DNA of 33,221 nt, taken from Acidobacteriaceae bacterium. GTDB taxonomy: Bacteria; Acidobacteriota; Terriglobia; Terriglobales; Acidobacteriaceae. The DNA lies in NCBI GenBank assembly GCA_003165075.1, contig PLSM01000055.1:330-33550 (forward strand), read 5' to 3'. How positions within the stretch are numbered: position 1 is the first letter of the stretch; each line of letters starts with the position of its first letter. Below the pieces are notes generated by a model. That model was not told the DNA's origin, ran no database searches, and worked only from the letters and a program-made list of their open reading frames with translations. Shown here one piece after another: positions 7,870-14,564 of the stretch. The position numbers and the translations under genes were made by a program.

Positions 7870-8594
7870 TAAGTCCTCTTTCTAGTCGTGGCCCTGTGAG
7901 CCTTCACTCGGGGGCAGGAATCAGCGGTGTTTGCGTGTTCACCGGCGCGCAGACCAAACACGATGATGCGAATGGTTTCCCGGAACATGCGGTCGATCGA
8001 TTGTCCGTATTCCAACTCGACCTTCTTCCCCAGCGAGGCGAGACGTCGCTGCGCCGCGATCACTGCATTGATCACCGCATGCAGCGTCAAGTCGGGGTCT
8101 AAGTCAGGGCGGAGTGAACCGTCGGCAATGCCCTCGCGAATCAACTTGCGAAATGCTTTGAAACCCTGATCGTGGATTTGTCCCTCGAGCGTCAGAAGGC
8201 GTTCGGTAGGCCAGTCTCGCGCATACATCGCATCGAACTGAGCCATGAACCGAATCCTGGGCTGGTTCTTCGAAAGCTCATCGGCCATGTACTGCAGCAG
8301 CGCTGTGATCTTGGCAAGCCCATTCGTTGCGCCCTCAACACTTTTCTTCGCGCGCGCGGCAGCTTCCTCCAACACCTCGCTGAGGATCGCCCACACGATT
8401 TCGTCCTTGTTCGCGAAGTATTGGTACATCGTGGAAGGGCGAAGTTCACTGGCGGAGATCACCTCAGCCATTGTGGTCCGGTCGATGCCACGCTCGTCGA
8501 AGAGCTTTTCGGCCGCGCTGAGAATTCGCCGCCTCTGTCGCATCCGATGAGCGTGGTATGCATTCGCCTTTGGTTCTGTACTCTTTCTGGACAT
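7869..8594 (-). CDS. TetR/AcrR-family regulator of the GH2 gene
   Basis: This 241-residue protein has an N-terminal TetR helix-turn-helix at about residues 18-66: RRRILSAAEKLFDERGIDRT, then TTMAEVISASELRPSTMYQYF and ANKDEIVWAILSE. The C-terminal ligand domain is helical and unassigned (AKITALLQYMADELSKNQPR, IREGIADGSLRPDLDPDLT), followed by a basic tail rich in Arg and Thr. It is the first gene of a two-gene unit with GH2, and two matching palindromes lie just upstream of its start. It therefore probably represses its own operon and is released by a small molecule linked to the GH2 substrate. TetR control of a glycosidase is less usual than LacI or AraC control. Confidence 0.85.
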   Translation of the reverse strand: MSRKSTEPKANAYHAHRMRQRRRILSAAEKLFDERGIDRTTMAEVISASELRPSTMYQYFANKDEIVWAILSEVLEEAAARAKKSVEGATNGLAKITALLQYMADELSKNQPRIRFMAQFDAMYARDWPTERLLTLEGQIHDQGFKAFRKLIREGIADGSLRPDLDPDLTLHAVINAVIAAQRRLASLGKKVELEYGQSIDRMFRETIRIIVFGLRAGEHANTADSCPRVKAHRATTRKRT

Positions 8595-8602
8595 TGGTGA
8601 GT

Positions 8603-8656
8603 TACGATAAAACGTACATATACTACAAATTCGAACGACTATTACGGTTTATCGTA
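8603..8656 (-). promoter_or_regulatory. Twin TetR operators upstream of the tetR-GH2 unit
   Basis: Two 14-bp imperfect palindromes of the form TACG-N6-CGTA are present: TACGATAAAACGTA (8603-8616) and TACGGTTTATCGTA (8643-8656). They are also inverted relative to one another (12 of 13 bases agree), with centres 40 bp apart, about four DNA turns. The nearer one lies 8 bases before the TetR start codon at 8594. The layout fits binding by two TetR dimers on one face of the helix. The core promoter between them (AT-rich, 8617-8642) has no clear -35/-10 pair. Confidence 0.6.
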
Positions 8657-9132
8657 GAGCCAGGTTCAGTGATTGTCAACGCAGATATTCATCTGGATAG
8701 CGGCGCGCCGACAGACGATGGCTCGATTCACGCCGACGTTTCTTCCAGTGGTGACTGATTGTCGGTCGTTTCGAGAAATACGGCTTGTGTGAGGAGCGCG
8801 AAGGCCAGGGAGACCAGCGAGTGTTCGCAATAATGTGCGGAGCGGTCCTGCGATTTAAGGGATATCCTTGGTCCTTTTGGCGGAATAACTCTTAGTAAAC
8901 GCTCCCTTTTGCTTCGATCAATCGCCGCTCTCCGCGGCAACGGTTCTTGACGAGTGCTAAATCGCCTGGGCGTGTTTCCTGGTTAGCCGAGGGATGGAAA
9001 CACGGCTTGCCCTGTTGTCGTCAACAGCGATCAACTGCCGATACCGATCATCGGGGAAGCCTGTGAATGGCTGCTCCTGGAAAACTTGACGAGTTGAGCC
9101 AGGCATTCTCTCCCCGAGATTCTGGATAGTCG
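8657..9132. other. Non-coding stretch between two TetR genes
   Basis: About 475 bases with no supported gene. The open frame at 8728-8940 (minus) would start with TTG without a Shine-Dalgarno site and resembles no family. No convincing terminator was seen for the TetR gene read leftward from 9756, whose end is at 9133. Confidence 0.35.
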
Positions 9133-9756
9133 TTATTCCTTTACCCGCTGAGCTTTTGTGCCCGCCAAAACTTGCTCGAACACATCGGCCACAAAGGACT
9201 CATCAATTCGTTCATGGCGGATGAGCAAACGCGCCAGGAGAGGACCCACGATCGAATCGAGGAATACGCTGATCTTGAGGTCGGTGGGAAGCTCGCCTCG
9301 CTTGATCGCCTCGTTCACGATGGCGCGAATTTCCTTGTCGCGCGGCGAGTAAACACGTTTCATGAACTCCTTGCGAAGGGCTGGATTGTCCTGGATGGCC
9401 GTAAGCAAACGGGCGACGGCGATGCCGTTTTCTCCGGTGAAGAACCGTCCGACCTGGAGTATGTACTCCCTAACGCGCTCCAGTGGAGGTCCGTCGCTCT
9501 TCAGCACAAGTTCGTGATCTGCCGTGTGGAGAAAGGCATCGAGCAGCAACTCCTCCTTTGTAGACCACCAGCGATAGACGGTAGCCGTACTCACGCCAGC
9601 CTCACGGGCGATGTGAATTGTGGATATCCCGGAGACGGGAAACCGGCGCAAGAAACTGTAGGCCGCGTCCAGGATAGAGGCACGCGAGGCTTCACTGCGT
9701 GGCCGGCCGGCGGAACGCGCGGGTTTGGGTTCCGCCTCGACATTCAGTTTGCTCAC
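9133..9756 (-). CDS. TetR-family repressor of the adjacent efflux pump
   Basis: A 207-residue TetR protein starting at GTG 9756 with a purine-rich ribosome binding site (GAGGGGGG). The N-terminal domain includes AGRPRSEASRASILDAAY, then ISTIHIAREAGVSTATVYRW and WWSTKEELLLDAF (about residues 17-75). The C-terminal half is the TetR_C_11-like helical domain seen in many efflux repressors (PLERVREYILQVGRFFTGEN, AIVNEAIKRGELPTDLKISV, DSIVGPLLARLLI). It is divergent from a DHA2 efflux gene with an 88-bp gap holding two palindromes, the classic repressor/pump layout. It probably represses the pump and itself until a toxic ligand binds. Confidence 0.88.
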   Translation of the reverse strand: MSKLNVEAEPKPARSAGRPRSEASRASILDAAYSFLRRFPVSGISTIHIAREAGVSTATVYRWWSTKEELLLDAFLHTADHELVLKSDGPPLERVREYILQVGRFFTGENGIAVARLLTAIQDNPALRKEFMKRVYSPRDKEIRAIVNEAIKRGELPTDLKISVFLDSIVGPLLARLLIRHERIDESFVADVFEQVLAGTKAQRVKE

Positions 9757-9773
9757 GGATCACCCCCCTCTTC

Positions 9774-9821
9774 AGTTTATTATCTAAACTATATATGAAA
9801 CGGCCTGTTTCGTTTTATAAT
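9774..9821. promoter_or_regulatory. Divergent tetR/efflux promoter with two palindromes
   Basis: Two dyads lie in the gap. The first is AGTTTA-TTATC-TAAACT (9774-9790), with perfect six-base arms. The second spans 9795-9818 with arms ATGAAACG and CGTTTTAT (7 of 8 paired) around eight bases; a smaller dyad GAAAC-N5-GTTTC (9797-9811) sits inside it. A consensus TATAAT (9816-9821) is a good -10 for the pump gene and overlaps the second dyad, so repressor binding there would block RNA polymerase. No good -35 box is visible. Confidence 0.55.
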
Positions 9822-9844
9822 AAATCGGAGCCGAAAGGGATATT

Positions 9845-11431
9845 GTGGCCGGCGATCAACTCAACCGGAACTGGAGACCCAAGCACAACCCCTGGCTGAT
9901 TGCCGTCGTAGTTGCGCTTGCAGCCTTCATGGAAGTGCTCGACACAAGCATCGCGAATGTGGCGCTTCCGCACATTGCAGGTGATCTTGGCTCCAGCCAG
10001 GATGAGAGCACATGGGTGCTGACCACCTATCTGGTGGCCAACGCCGTCGTTCTGCCCATCACCGGGTGGCTTTCTAGCCTAATGGGTCGCAAGCGTTTCT
10101 TCATGATCTGCATTGCGCTGTTCACCTTGGCTTCCATGTTCTGCGGGGCCGCGCCCAATCTGCCGGCGCTACTGTGCTCCCTGGCCATCCAGGGCGCGGG
10201 CGGCGGCGGCTTGCAGCCCATGGCGCAGTCCATCATGGCCGATAGCTTCCCGCAGAAATTGCGTGGAGCCGCCTTCGCGCTCTTTGGCATGACGGTGGTC
10301 GTGGCTCCCGCCCTGGGTCCCGTCCTGGGTGGGTGGATCACCGATAACTACACCTGGCGCTGGATCTACTTCATGAACCTGCCGCTGGGACTTTTGGCCT
10401 TGGGGCTGGTCTTCAAATTTGTAGAAGATCCGCCATTTCTGCGGCGATTCAAGCCCGGAGAAATGCACTTCGATACCGTCGGATTCGCGCTGCTGGCACT
10501 GGGTGTAGTGGCCCTCCAGGTCTTGCTGGACAAAGGGCAGGAAGACGACTGGCTGTCCTCTCATTTCATCTGTTCGCTGGTGATCATCGCCGTCGTCTGC
10601 CTCAGCGCTCTCATCGTGTGGGAGTGGCGGGAGAAGCAGCCGATCGTCGATGTCAAGTTATTCAAAATTATTAATTTCTCCGGCTCGTGCCTGATGATGT
10701 TTCTGGCCGGCGTCGTGATGTTTTCCTCGATGATTCTCATGCCAGAGTTCCTCCAGATGCTTATGGGATACACCGCGGAGGATGCCGGCGTGATCGTTTC
10801 CATCGGCGCCGCTCTTGTGATGGTGGTCATGCCCATCGTAGGATTTTTCGGTTCCAAACTCCCCGCCAAGTACATGATCGCCTTTGGCTGGCTTCTCTCT
10901 GCGGGCGGCATGTATCTATCGACAAAGCTGTTGTCGCTGAACATCAGTTTTGGCGGAGCCGCGGTCATCATGCTGGTGCAGTTCGCTCCCCTGGCCTTCA
11001 TCTTCATTCCTACAATGACTGCCTCTTTTGTAGGAGTTCCGCAAGACAAGAGCGATTCTGTCTCGGGCCTGACCAACTTCATGCGCAACATTGGAATGAG
11101 CTTCGGCGCCGCGGTGGTGCAAACGGTTTTGGCTCGCCGCCAGCAATTCCACCTTGCCCGGCTTGCCGACCACTTGAGTGCGGGAAACATCGGCCTAACG
11201 ATCAATTTCCAGGCCATGGCATTGCACGCTCACAGTGCCGGATTCGGGCCTTTTGGTGCGCAGGCGGCCGTCGTGGCGCAAATCTATCGAGCGTTCATGA
11301 TCCAGGCCGCCGCTCTGTCGTTCCTAGACGCCTACGTGATTCTGGGAATTGGGTCTTCAGCCATGTTTTTCCTTTCATTTCTTCTCAAGTCGAATGATCC
11401 GAAGAGCACAGAGGCACATGGCGGGCCTTGA
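9845..11431 (+). CDS. DHA2-family MFS multidrug efflux transporter (EmrB/QacA type)
   Basis: This 528-residue membrane protein starts at GTG 9845 after AAAGGGA. It has the pattern of the 14-helix drug:proton antiporter 2 family. Motif D1 is LDTSIANVALP at about residues 32-42, motif A is GWLSSLMGRKRFF near 73-85, and the proline/glycine-rich motif C is in helix 5 (FGMTVVVAPALGPVLGGWI). The C-terminal half continues with typical helices (FSGSCLMMFLAGVVMFSSM, GLTNFMRNIGMSFGAAV). It should export hydrophobic drugs or metabolites across the inner membrane using the proton gradient. No EmrA-type adaptor or outer-membrane factor gene is adjacent, so it may act alone or borrow partners. A weak inverted repeat, AAACGG (11441-11446) with CCGTTT (11465-11470), follows but lacks a U-tract. 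Confidence 0.92.
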   Translation: MAGDQLNRNWRPKHNPWLIAVVVALAAFMEVLDTSIANVALPHIAGDLGSSQDESTWVLTTYLVANAVVLPITGWLSSLMGRKRFFMICIALFTLASMFCGAAPNLPALLCSLAIQGAGGGGLQPMAQSIMADSFPQKLRGAAFALFGMTVVVAPALGPVLGGWITDNYTWRWIYFMNLPLGLLALGLVFKFVEDPPFLRRFKPGEMHFDTVGFALLALGVVALQVLLDKGQEDDWLSSHFICSLVIIAVVCLSALIVWEWREKQPIVDVKLFKIINFSGSCLMMFLAGVVMFSSMILMPEFLQMLMGYTAEDAGVIVSIGAALVMVVMPIVGFFGSKLPAKYMIAFGWLLSAGGMYLSTKLLSLNISFGGAAVIMLVQFAPLAFIFIPTMTASFVGVPQDKSDSVSGLTNFMRNIGMSFGAAVVQTVLARRQQFHLARLADHLSAGNIGLTINFQAMALHAHSAGFGPFGAQAAVVAQIYRAFMIQAAALSFLDAYVILGIGSSAMFFLSFLLKSNDPKSTEAHGGP

Positions 11432-11628
11432 GGGAGCGGGAAACGGATAACGAAGTTCGTCACACCGTTTAGCGTGGATGCCTGACAAAGACGACCTTTC
11501 ACGAGAAGCCACCATGAGAATTCAGGCCTTGAAGCCGCTAGCCTTGCGTAGCACTCTGACACGTTTCTCGTTCTTTGTCCGGAGGGCCATCGCGAGCCGG
11601 TAGATGGGCACTTTGATCGAAGGGGAGT

Positions 11629-11859
11629 ATGGATTCTTCAAATTTGGTATCAACTAGTCTGGATTCCATTGCTGGGCGTGGTTTGAGCTCCTTTTTGCAG
11701 GCCATTGCCGAGGTTCAGCCGGATGAAGATCTTCAAAAGGCCGGCGATTGTTGGATTCGTGCTTTGGAAACTACAGAATGGAAGCGTGGCGAAAGCTCAG
11801 ATAGCTTTATTTGCCACGTAACGATTAACGCCCTGGCGATCGCCGCCGAGCTCAACTAG
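11629..11859 (+). CDS. Small hypothetical protein, 76 residues
   Basis: The ATG at 11629 is preceded by GAAGGGGAG at good spacing, the main argument that this is real. The product is acidic and probably helical, without signal peptide or membrane segment (SSFLQAIAEVQPDEDLQKAG, CWIRALETTEWKRGES, ending TINALAIAAELN). I recognise no family. It stands alone between the efflux gene and an accessory segment of unknown ORFs. It could be a small accessory-region protein or a chance ORF. Confidence 0.45.
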   Translation: MDSSNLVSTSLDSIAGRGLSSFLQAIAEVQPDEDLQKAGDCWIRALETTEWKRGESSDSFICHVTINALAIAAELN

Positions 11860-12050
11860 TTCGGATTTTCCGTAACTTCTGTGCAGAGATTCACGCAAAG
11901 GTTCCTGGTCACTTCCAATCAAGAAATGCTATCAATGGAATGCGCGGCTGAGGGAACGCCGGAAGGACCGGTAGTGTTCAACGCGCAGGTGGCCGGGAGC
12001 GGTTCTCGATTTGCGATAAATCGCCAAACCACTCAGCGACAGTCCCCTTG

Positions 12051-12380
12051 TCATAGTCCTGGAGGTTCATCGCCCTCGAAGTACGGGTCATATCCGCTAA
12101 ATAGGAGGCATTCCAAGCGTTCCGCGTCGCGGAGAACATCGCCTGGAACCCGTTTACGTTCCGCGCCAAGGTAGTCGACAAGTCCGTTGACCGCGGCGGC
12201 AACACTCTTGTGAATCAGAGAATCAGGCTTCGTCAATTCTGCGTAGCGTTTTGCTGCCAACCAAAAGGCTTGAAATTGTTGGAGGGGGTACTTCCGTCTT
12301 TCTGAGGAAAGTCCCTCCCGGAATTCATACCAGCGATCCATGGCCTCAGCAGCCAACCGGTCCTTTTCTGAAGTCCGCAT
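12051..12380 (-). CDS. Hypothetical protein, 109 residues
   Basis: Start chosen at ATG 12380, which has a purine-rich stretch (GAAGGGCAGAGAGA) just upstream; the longer frame to 12476 adds sequence that does not look like protein. The product is helical and charged: MRTSEKDRLAAEAMDRWYEF, then YPLQQFQAFWLAAKRYAEL, IHKSVAAAVNGLVDYLGAER, and an acidic tail SGYDPYFEGDEPPGL. No membrane segment or known domain is visible. Its position between integrase remnants suggests a mobile-element accessory gene, but no function can be given. Confidence 0.55.
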   Translation of the reverse strand: MRTSEKDRLAAEAMDRWYEFREGLSSERRKYPLQQFQAFWLAAKRYAELTKPDSLIHKSVAAAVNGLVDYLGAERKRVPGDVLRDAERLECLLFSGYDPYFEGDEPPGL

Positions 12381-12774
12381 TCTCTCTGCCCTTCTCCCAA
12401 CCGCTGTTCGCTCACAGCAGTGTAACTCCACCTCCTGTCCGAAAAATCTCGGCAGGTTCGCCGACGTGGAACACATTCGACAAGGTCAGCGACCGGCCTC
12501 GACCACTATGAACACGGACAGGGAGAGGTGACCGGCACCACTCAAGTGGCTCGGTCGTAAGTGCAGTCCGCAACACAACCGCGGTGGCGACAACCGAGGC
12601 CATGGCGATCCCGCAGGCGCCATTGTACCGATCCAGGTTAGGGCACTTGTCTTGGAGTGGTTTATTCCGTCCGAAGAGCAAATCGGCGGTACTTAGGGAA
12701 AGATATTTCTGATTGTTTTCATGAAAAACCCGCGAAATCTCCACCAGGGCAGTATTACCTATCAGGAGCCACCC
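12381..12774. other. Non-coding stretch
   Basis: Open frames cross this stretch on both strands (notably 12412-12828 minus), but none has a ribosome binding site or family resemblance. It probably holds the promoters of the flanking divergent genes (12380 minus and 12775 plus). No clear promoter pair was identified. Confidence 0.3.
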
Positions 12775-12987
12775 GTGGACGCCGCGATCACATATGACTT
12801 GCCGGGTAACATAGAGGAGATCGGCCATGCGCTAACCGCAAAGGAGGTCGGCGCCCTGCTCTCGTTCAAGCGTACGGCTTTGTGCAAGATGACCAAGGCC
12901 GGGACCATTCCTTCGTTCAAACTCAGCACATCCGTGCACTACGATCCCTACCGCATCGCTGAATGGCTTCGCGCGCGGACGCGGTAG
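12775..12987 (+). CDS. Excisionase-like HTH protein
   Basis: A 70-residue protein from GTG 12775. I chose this start because AGGAG lies six bases upstream, whereas the in-frame ATG at 12721 has no such site. The C-terminal 50 residues form a MerR/excisionase-type winged helix (HTH_17 class): HALTAKEVGALLSFKRTALC, KMTKAGTIPSFKLSTSVHY, DPYRIAEWLRAR. Proteins of this size and fold act as recombination directionality factors or small regulators in mobile elements. It converges on, and overlaps by 65 bp, the frame of an integrase fragment on the other strand, which supports a mobile-element origin. Confidence 0.6.
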   Translation: MDAAITYDLPGNIEEIGHALTAKEVGALLSFKRTALCKMTKAGTIPSFKLSTSVHYDPYRIAEWLRARTR

Positions 12988-13126
12988 CTATCCTGTATTC
13001 CTTCTTGCTGACTCGCATGTAGCCAGTCTTGGCCTGACCATTGCGACTGATGATGACCGAGCCCCGACGCCAGCCGAGCCCTTCCAGCCGTGCATAGATG
13101 ACGATTGCAGCCTTACTTTTCGACAT
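12923..13126 (-). pseudogene. Integrase-like N-terminal fragment
   Basis: ATG 13126 has a good ribosome binding site (AAGGAGAT, six bases before). The first ~45 residues, MSKSKAAIVIYARLEGLGWR and VIISRNGQAKTGYMRV, resemble the N-terminal strand-rich segment of site-specific integrases found in acidobacterial mobile elements. After SKKEYR the frame runs antisense into the HTH gene and stops, so the catalytic domain is missing. The family match rests on my memory of the pattern and is moderate. It is a third recombinase remnant in the first 13 kb. Confidence 0.45.
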
Positions 13127-13156
13127 GAGATAATCTCCTTGGTTGCGGTTTTGGGT

Positions 13157-13184
13157 AGTACGGTTCAAGTACGGTAACCACCGT
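13157..13184 (-). promoter_or_regulatory. Repeat-rich upstream region of the integrase fragment
   Basis: Direct repeats of AGTACGGT (13157-13164 and 13168-13175) overlap an inverted repeat ACGGT-AACC-ACCGT (13171-13184), about 30-60 bases upstream of the integrase-fragment start. Closely spaced repeats are typical of regulator or recombinase-accessory binding sites. No binding protein can be named. Confidence 0.3.
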
Positions 13185-13209
13185 TTCAGAACCCCTCACC
13201 TAATACCCA

Positions 13210-13229
13210 ACATTGCTAAACATTGCTAA
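13210..13229. repeat. Tandem 10-bp repeat at the accessory/core boundary
   Basis: ACATTGCTAA occurs twice in perfect tandem (13210-13219, 13220-13229). It lies between the last accessory feature and secG. It may be a recombination scar, part of an attachment site, or chance. Confidence 0.4.
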
Positions 13230-13360
13230 GTCCAATTCTTGAGATTTTGCAAGATGTTGAGCAATAAGCGGTTTAGGTGACTACCAAAGAGATTGTCCCC
13301 TCCTCCGCACCACAGATTTCGCCCTAACCGATTGGGCAGACTCGGAAAGCAGCTTAGAAA

Positions 13361-13663
13361 ATGCAGATTCTTCTTTACGTCGTCGTTACCGTACACATCA
13401 TCGTGTGCCTTTTCCTTATCGGAGTGGTTCTTTTGCAGCAGGGCCGCTCGGCTGACCTCGCAGGCGCATTCGGCGGGCAGGGTTCGCAGACCGCCTTCGG
13501 TCCCCGTGCCGCGGCCAACGTGCTCACTCGACTCACCACCTGGTCCGCCATCATCTTTATGATCACTTCTCTCTCGCTTACCATCCTGTATGTGCGTACC
13601 CACCACGGGCGCTCCGTGCTCGACACCGTGCCCACCTCGGCGCCGGCAAAGTCGGGTAAGTAA
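13361..13663 (+). CDS. secG: Protein translocase subunit SecG
   Basis: A 100-residue inner-membrane protein of the SecYEG channel, which assists SecA-driven export. It has the family layout: a first helix (ILLYVVVTVHIIVCLFLIGV), the cytoplasmic loop with VLLQQGRSADLAGAFGGQGS then QTAFGPRAAANVLTRLT, and a second helix (WSAIIFMITSLSLTILYV). A short Ser/Pro/Lys tail is common in this phylum. No strong Shine-Dalgarno site precedes the ATG. A clean terminator follows, so it appears to be transcribed as a single gene or the last of its unit. Confidence 0.93.
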   Translation: MQILLYVVVTVHIIVCLFLIGVVLLQQGRSADLAGAFGGQGSQTAFGPRAAANVLTRLTTWSAIIFMITSLSLTILYVRTHHGRSVLDTVPTSAPAKSGK

Positions 13664-13710
13664 CCGCCCCAGGCAGTTCGTAAATCACAATGTTCTCTCC
13701 GTTCCATCCC

Positions 13711-13737
13711 AGGCAGACCCCGCAAGGTCTGCCTTTT
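13711..13737 (+). terminator. Rho-independent terminator of secG
   Basis: A perfect 9-bp stem, AGGCAGACC (13711-13719) and GGTCTGCCT (13726-13734), has a six-base loop and is followed by a short T-rich run. It lies about 50 bases after the secG stop. Confidence 0.8.
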
Positions 13738-13854
13738 CCGTTTGTTGAAAGCACCGCCCCGCCGCTCGCCTGCACGATTCTCACTTCGCCACGAAAACAA
13801 GCCACATCCGGCTCTGGAAGTTGGAGCCAGCCAGACTCGCTCTACAATGAACTC

Positions 13855-14487
13855 ATGATCCTTGAAACCTTTCCCGTCGGCCCTTTGCAATGCAACTGCA
13901 CTCTCCTGGGCGACGAAGCCGCCGGCGAAGCCATCGTCATCGATCCCGGCGACGAGGTCAGCCGCATCCATCGCCGCCTCACGGAACTGGGCCTCAAACT
14001 CAAGCAGATTCTCGTCACCCACGCCCACATTGATCATGTCGGCGGAGCGCTTCAACTCAAACGCCTCACCGGCGCGCCCATCCTGCTCAATGAGAACGAC
14101 CTGCCCCTGCTCGCGATGATGGAGAGCCAGGCTGCCTGGCTCGGTGTCCCCACCCCTGAAACCGCCCCGCCCGACGAAGGCCTCGCCGAAGGCCAGCGCG
14201 TCGGCCTTGACCACTACCCGGCCCAGGTCATCCACACCCCCGGCCACACCCAGGGCTCCGTTTGCCTCCACTTCGCGCCGCTAAAAATGCTCATCGCCGG
14301 CGACACTCTCTTTGCCGGCAGCATTGGCCGTACCGACCTGCCCGGCGGCAACTCCCAGCAGATCATCCACTCGATTCAATCCCGGTTATTGGCCCTGCCG
14401 GATGAAACCAGGGTTATTCCGGGTCACGGCCCGGTTACTACGATTGCAGTCGAGCGGAGTACCAATCCCTTTCTTCGGATTCGGTAA
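13855..14487 (+). CDS. Metallo-beta-lactamase-fold hydrolase (glyoxalase II-like)
   Basis: A 210-residue protein beginning MILETFPVGPLQCNC; the longer frame back to 13690 crosses the secG terminator and has no other start support. The zinc motif THAHIDH gives H56, H58, D60 and H61. Later metal ligands lie in HTPGHTQGS, LIAGDTLFAGSIGRTDL and VIPGHGP. The size and GS-IGRTDLPGG segment match the short YcbL/GloB-like hydrolases, which cleave thioesters such as S-lactoylglutathione in vitro. The natural substrate here is unknown. It converges with the aminotransferase gene. Confidence 0.88.
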   Translation: MILETFPVGPLQCNCTLLGDEAAGEAIVIDPGDEVSRIHRRLTELGLKLKQILVTHAHIDHVGGALQLKRLTGAPILLNENDLPLLAMMESQAAWLGVPTPETAPPDEGLAEGQRVGLDHYPAQVIHTPGHTQGSVCLHFAPLKMLIAGDTLFAGSIGRTDLPGGNSQQIIHSIQSRLLALPDETRVIPGHGPVTTIAVERSTNPFLRIR

Positions 14488-14497
14488 CCCAAAAATC

Positions 14498-14548
14498 TAA
14501 GACTAACGCATCGTCTTATATTTCATTTATTTATATGAATTAAATGAA
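14498..14548. terminator. Two hairpins between convergent genes
   Basis: TAAGAC (14498-14503) pairs with GTCTTA (14513-14518). TTCATTTA (14522-14529) pairs with TAAATGAA (14541-14548) around an 11-base loop. The region is AT-rich and lies in the 77-bp gap between two convergent stop codons, so the second hairpin, with T/A-rich flanks, probably terminates in both directions. Confidence 0.5.
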
Positions 14549-14564
14549 GCATCACTTCAACTAA

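Noticed and set aside
8728..8940. 70-residue open frame between the TetR genes
   Set aside because: TTG start without a Shine-Dalgarno site, no family resemblance, and no sign of coding pressure that I can see.
11441..11470. Terminator after the efflux gene
   Set aside because: Six-base arms AAACGG/CCGTTT with a long loop and no U-tract are too weak to call.
12412..12828. 138-residue open frame on the minus strand
   Set aside because: No ribosome binding site or recognisable sequence. It overlaps the HTH gene and its leader.
13157..13180. Possible tRNA T-arm (GGTTCAAGT) near secG
   Set aside because: The flanking bases do not form a five-pair T-stem, and no acceptor or anticodon arm could be built around it.
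13375..14271. 298-residue open frame on the minus strand
   Set aside because: Antisense of secG and of the metallo-beta-lactamase-fold gene, crossing the secG terminator.
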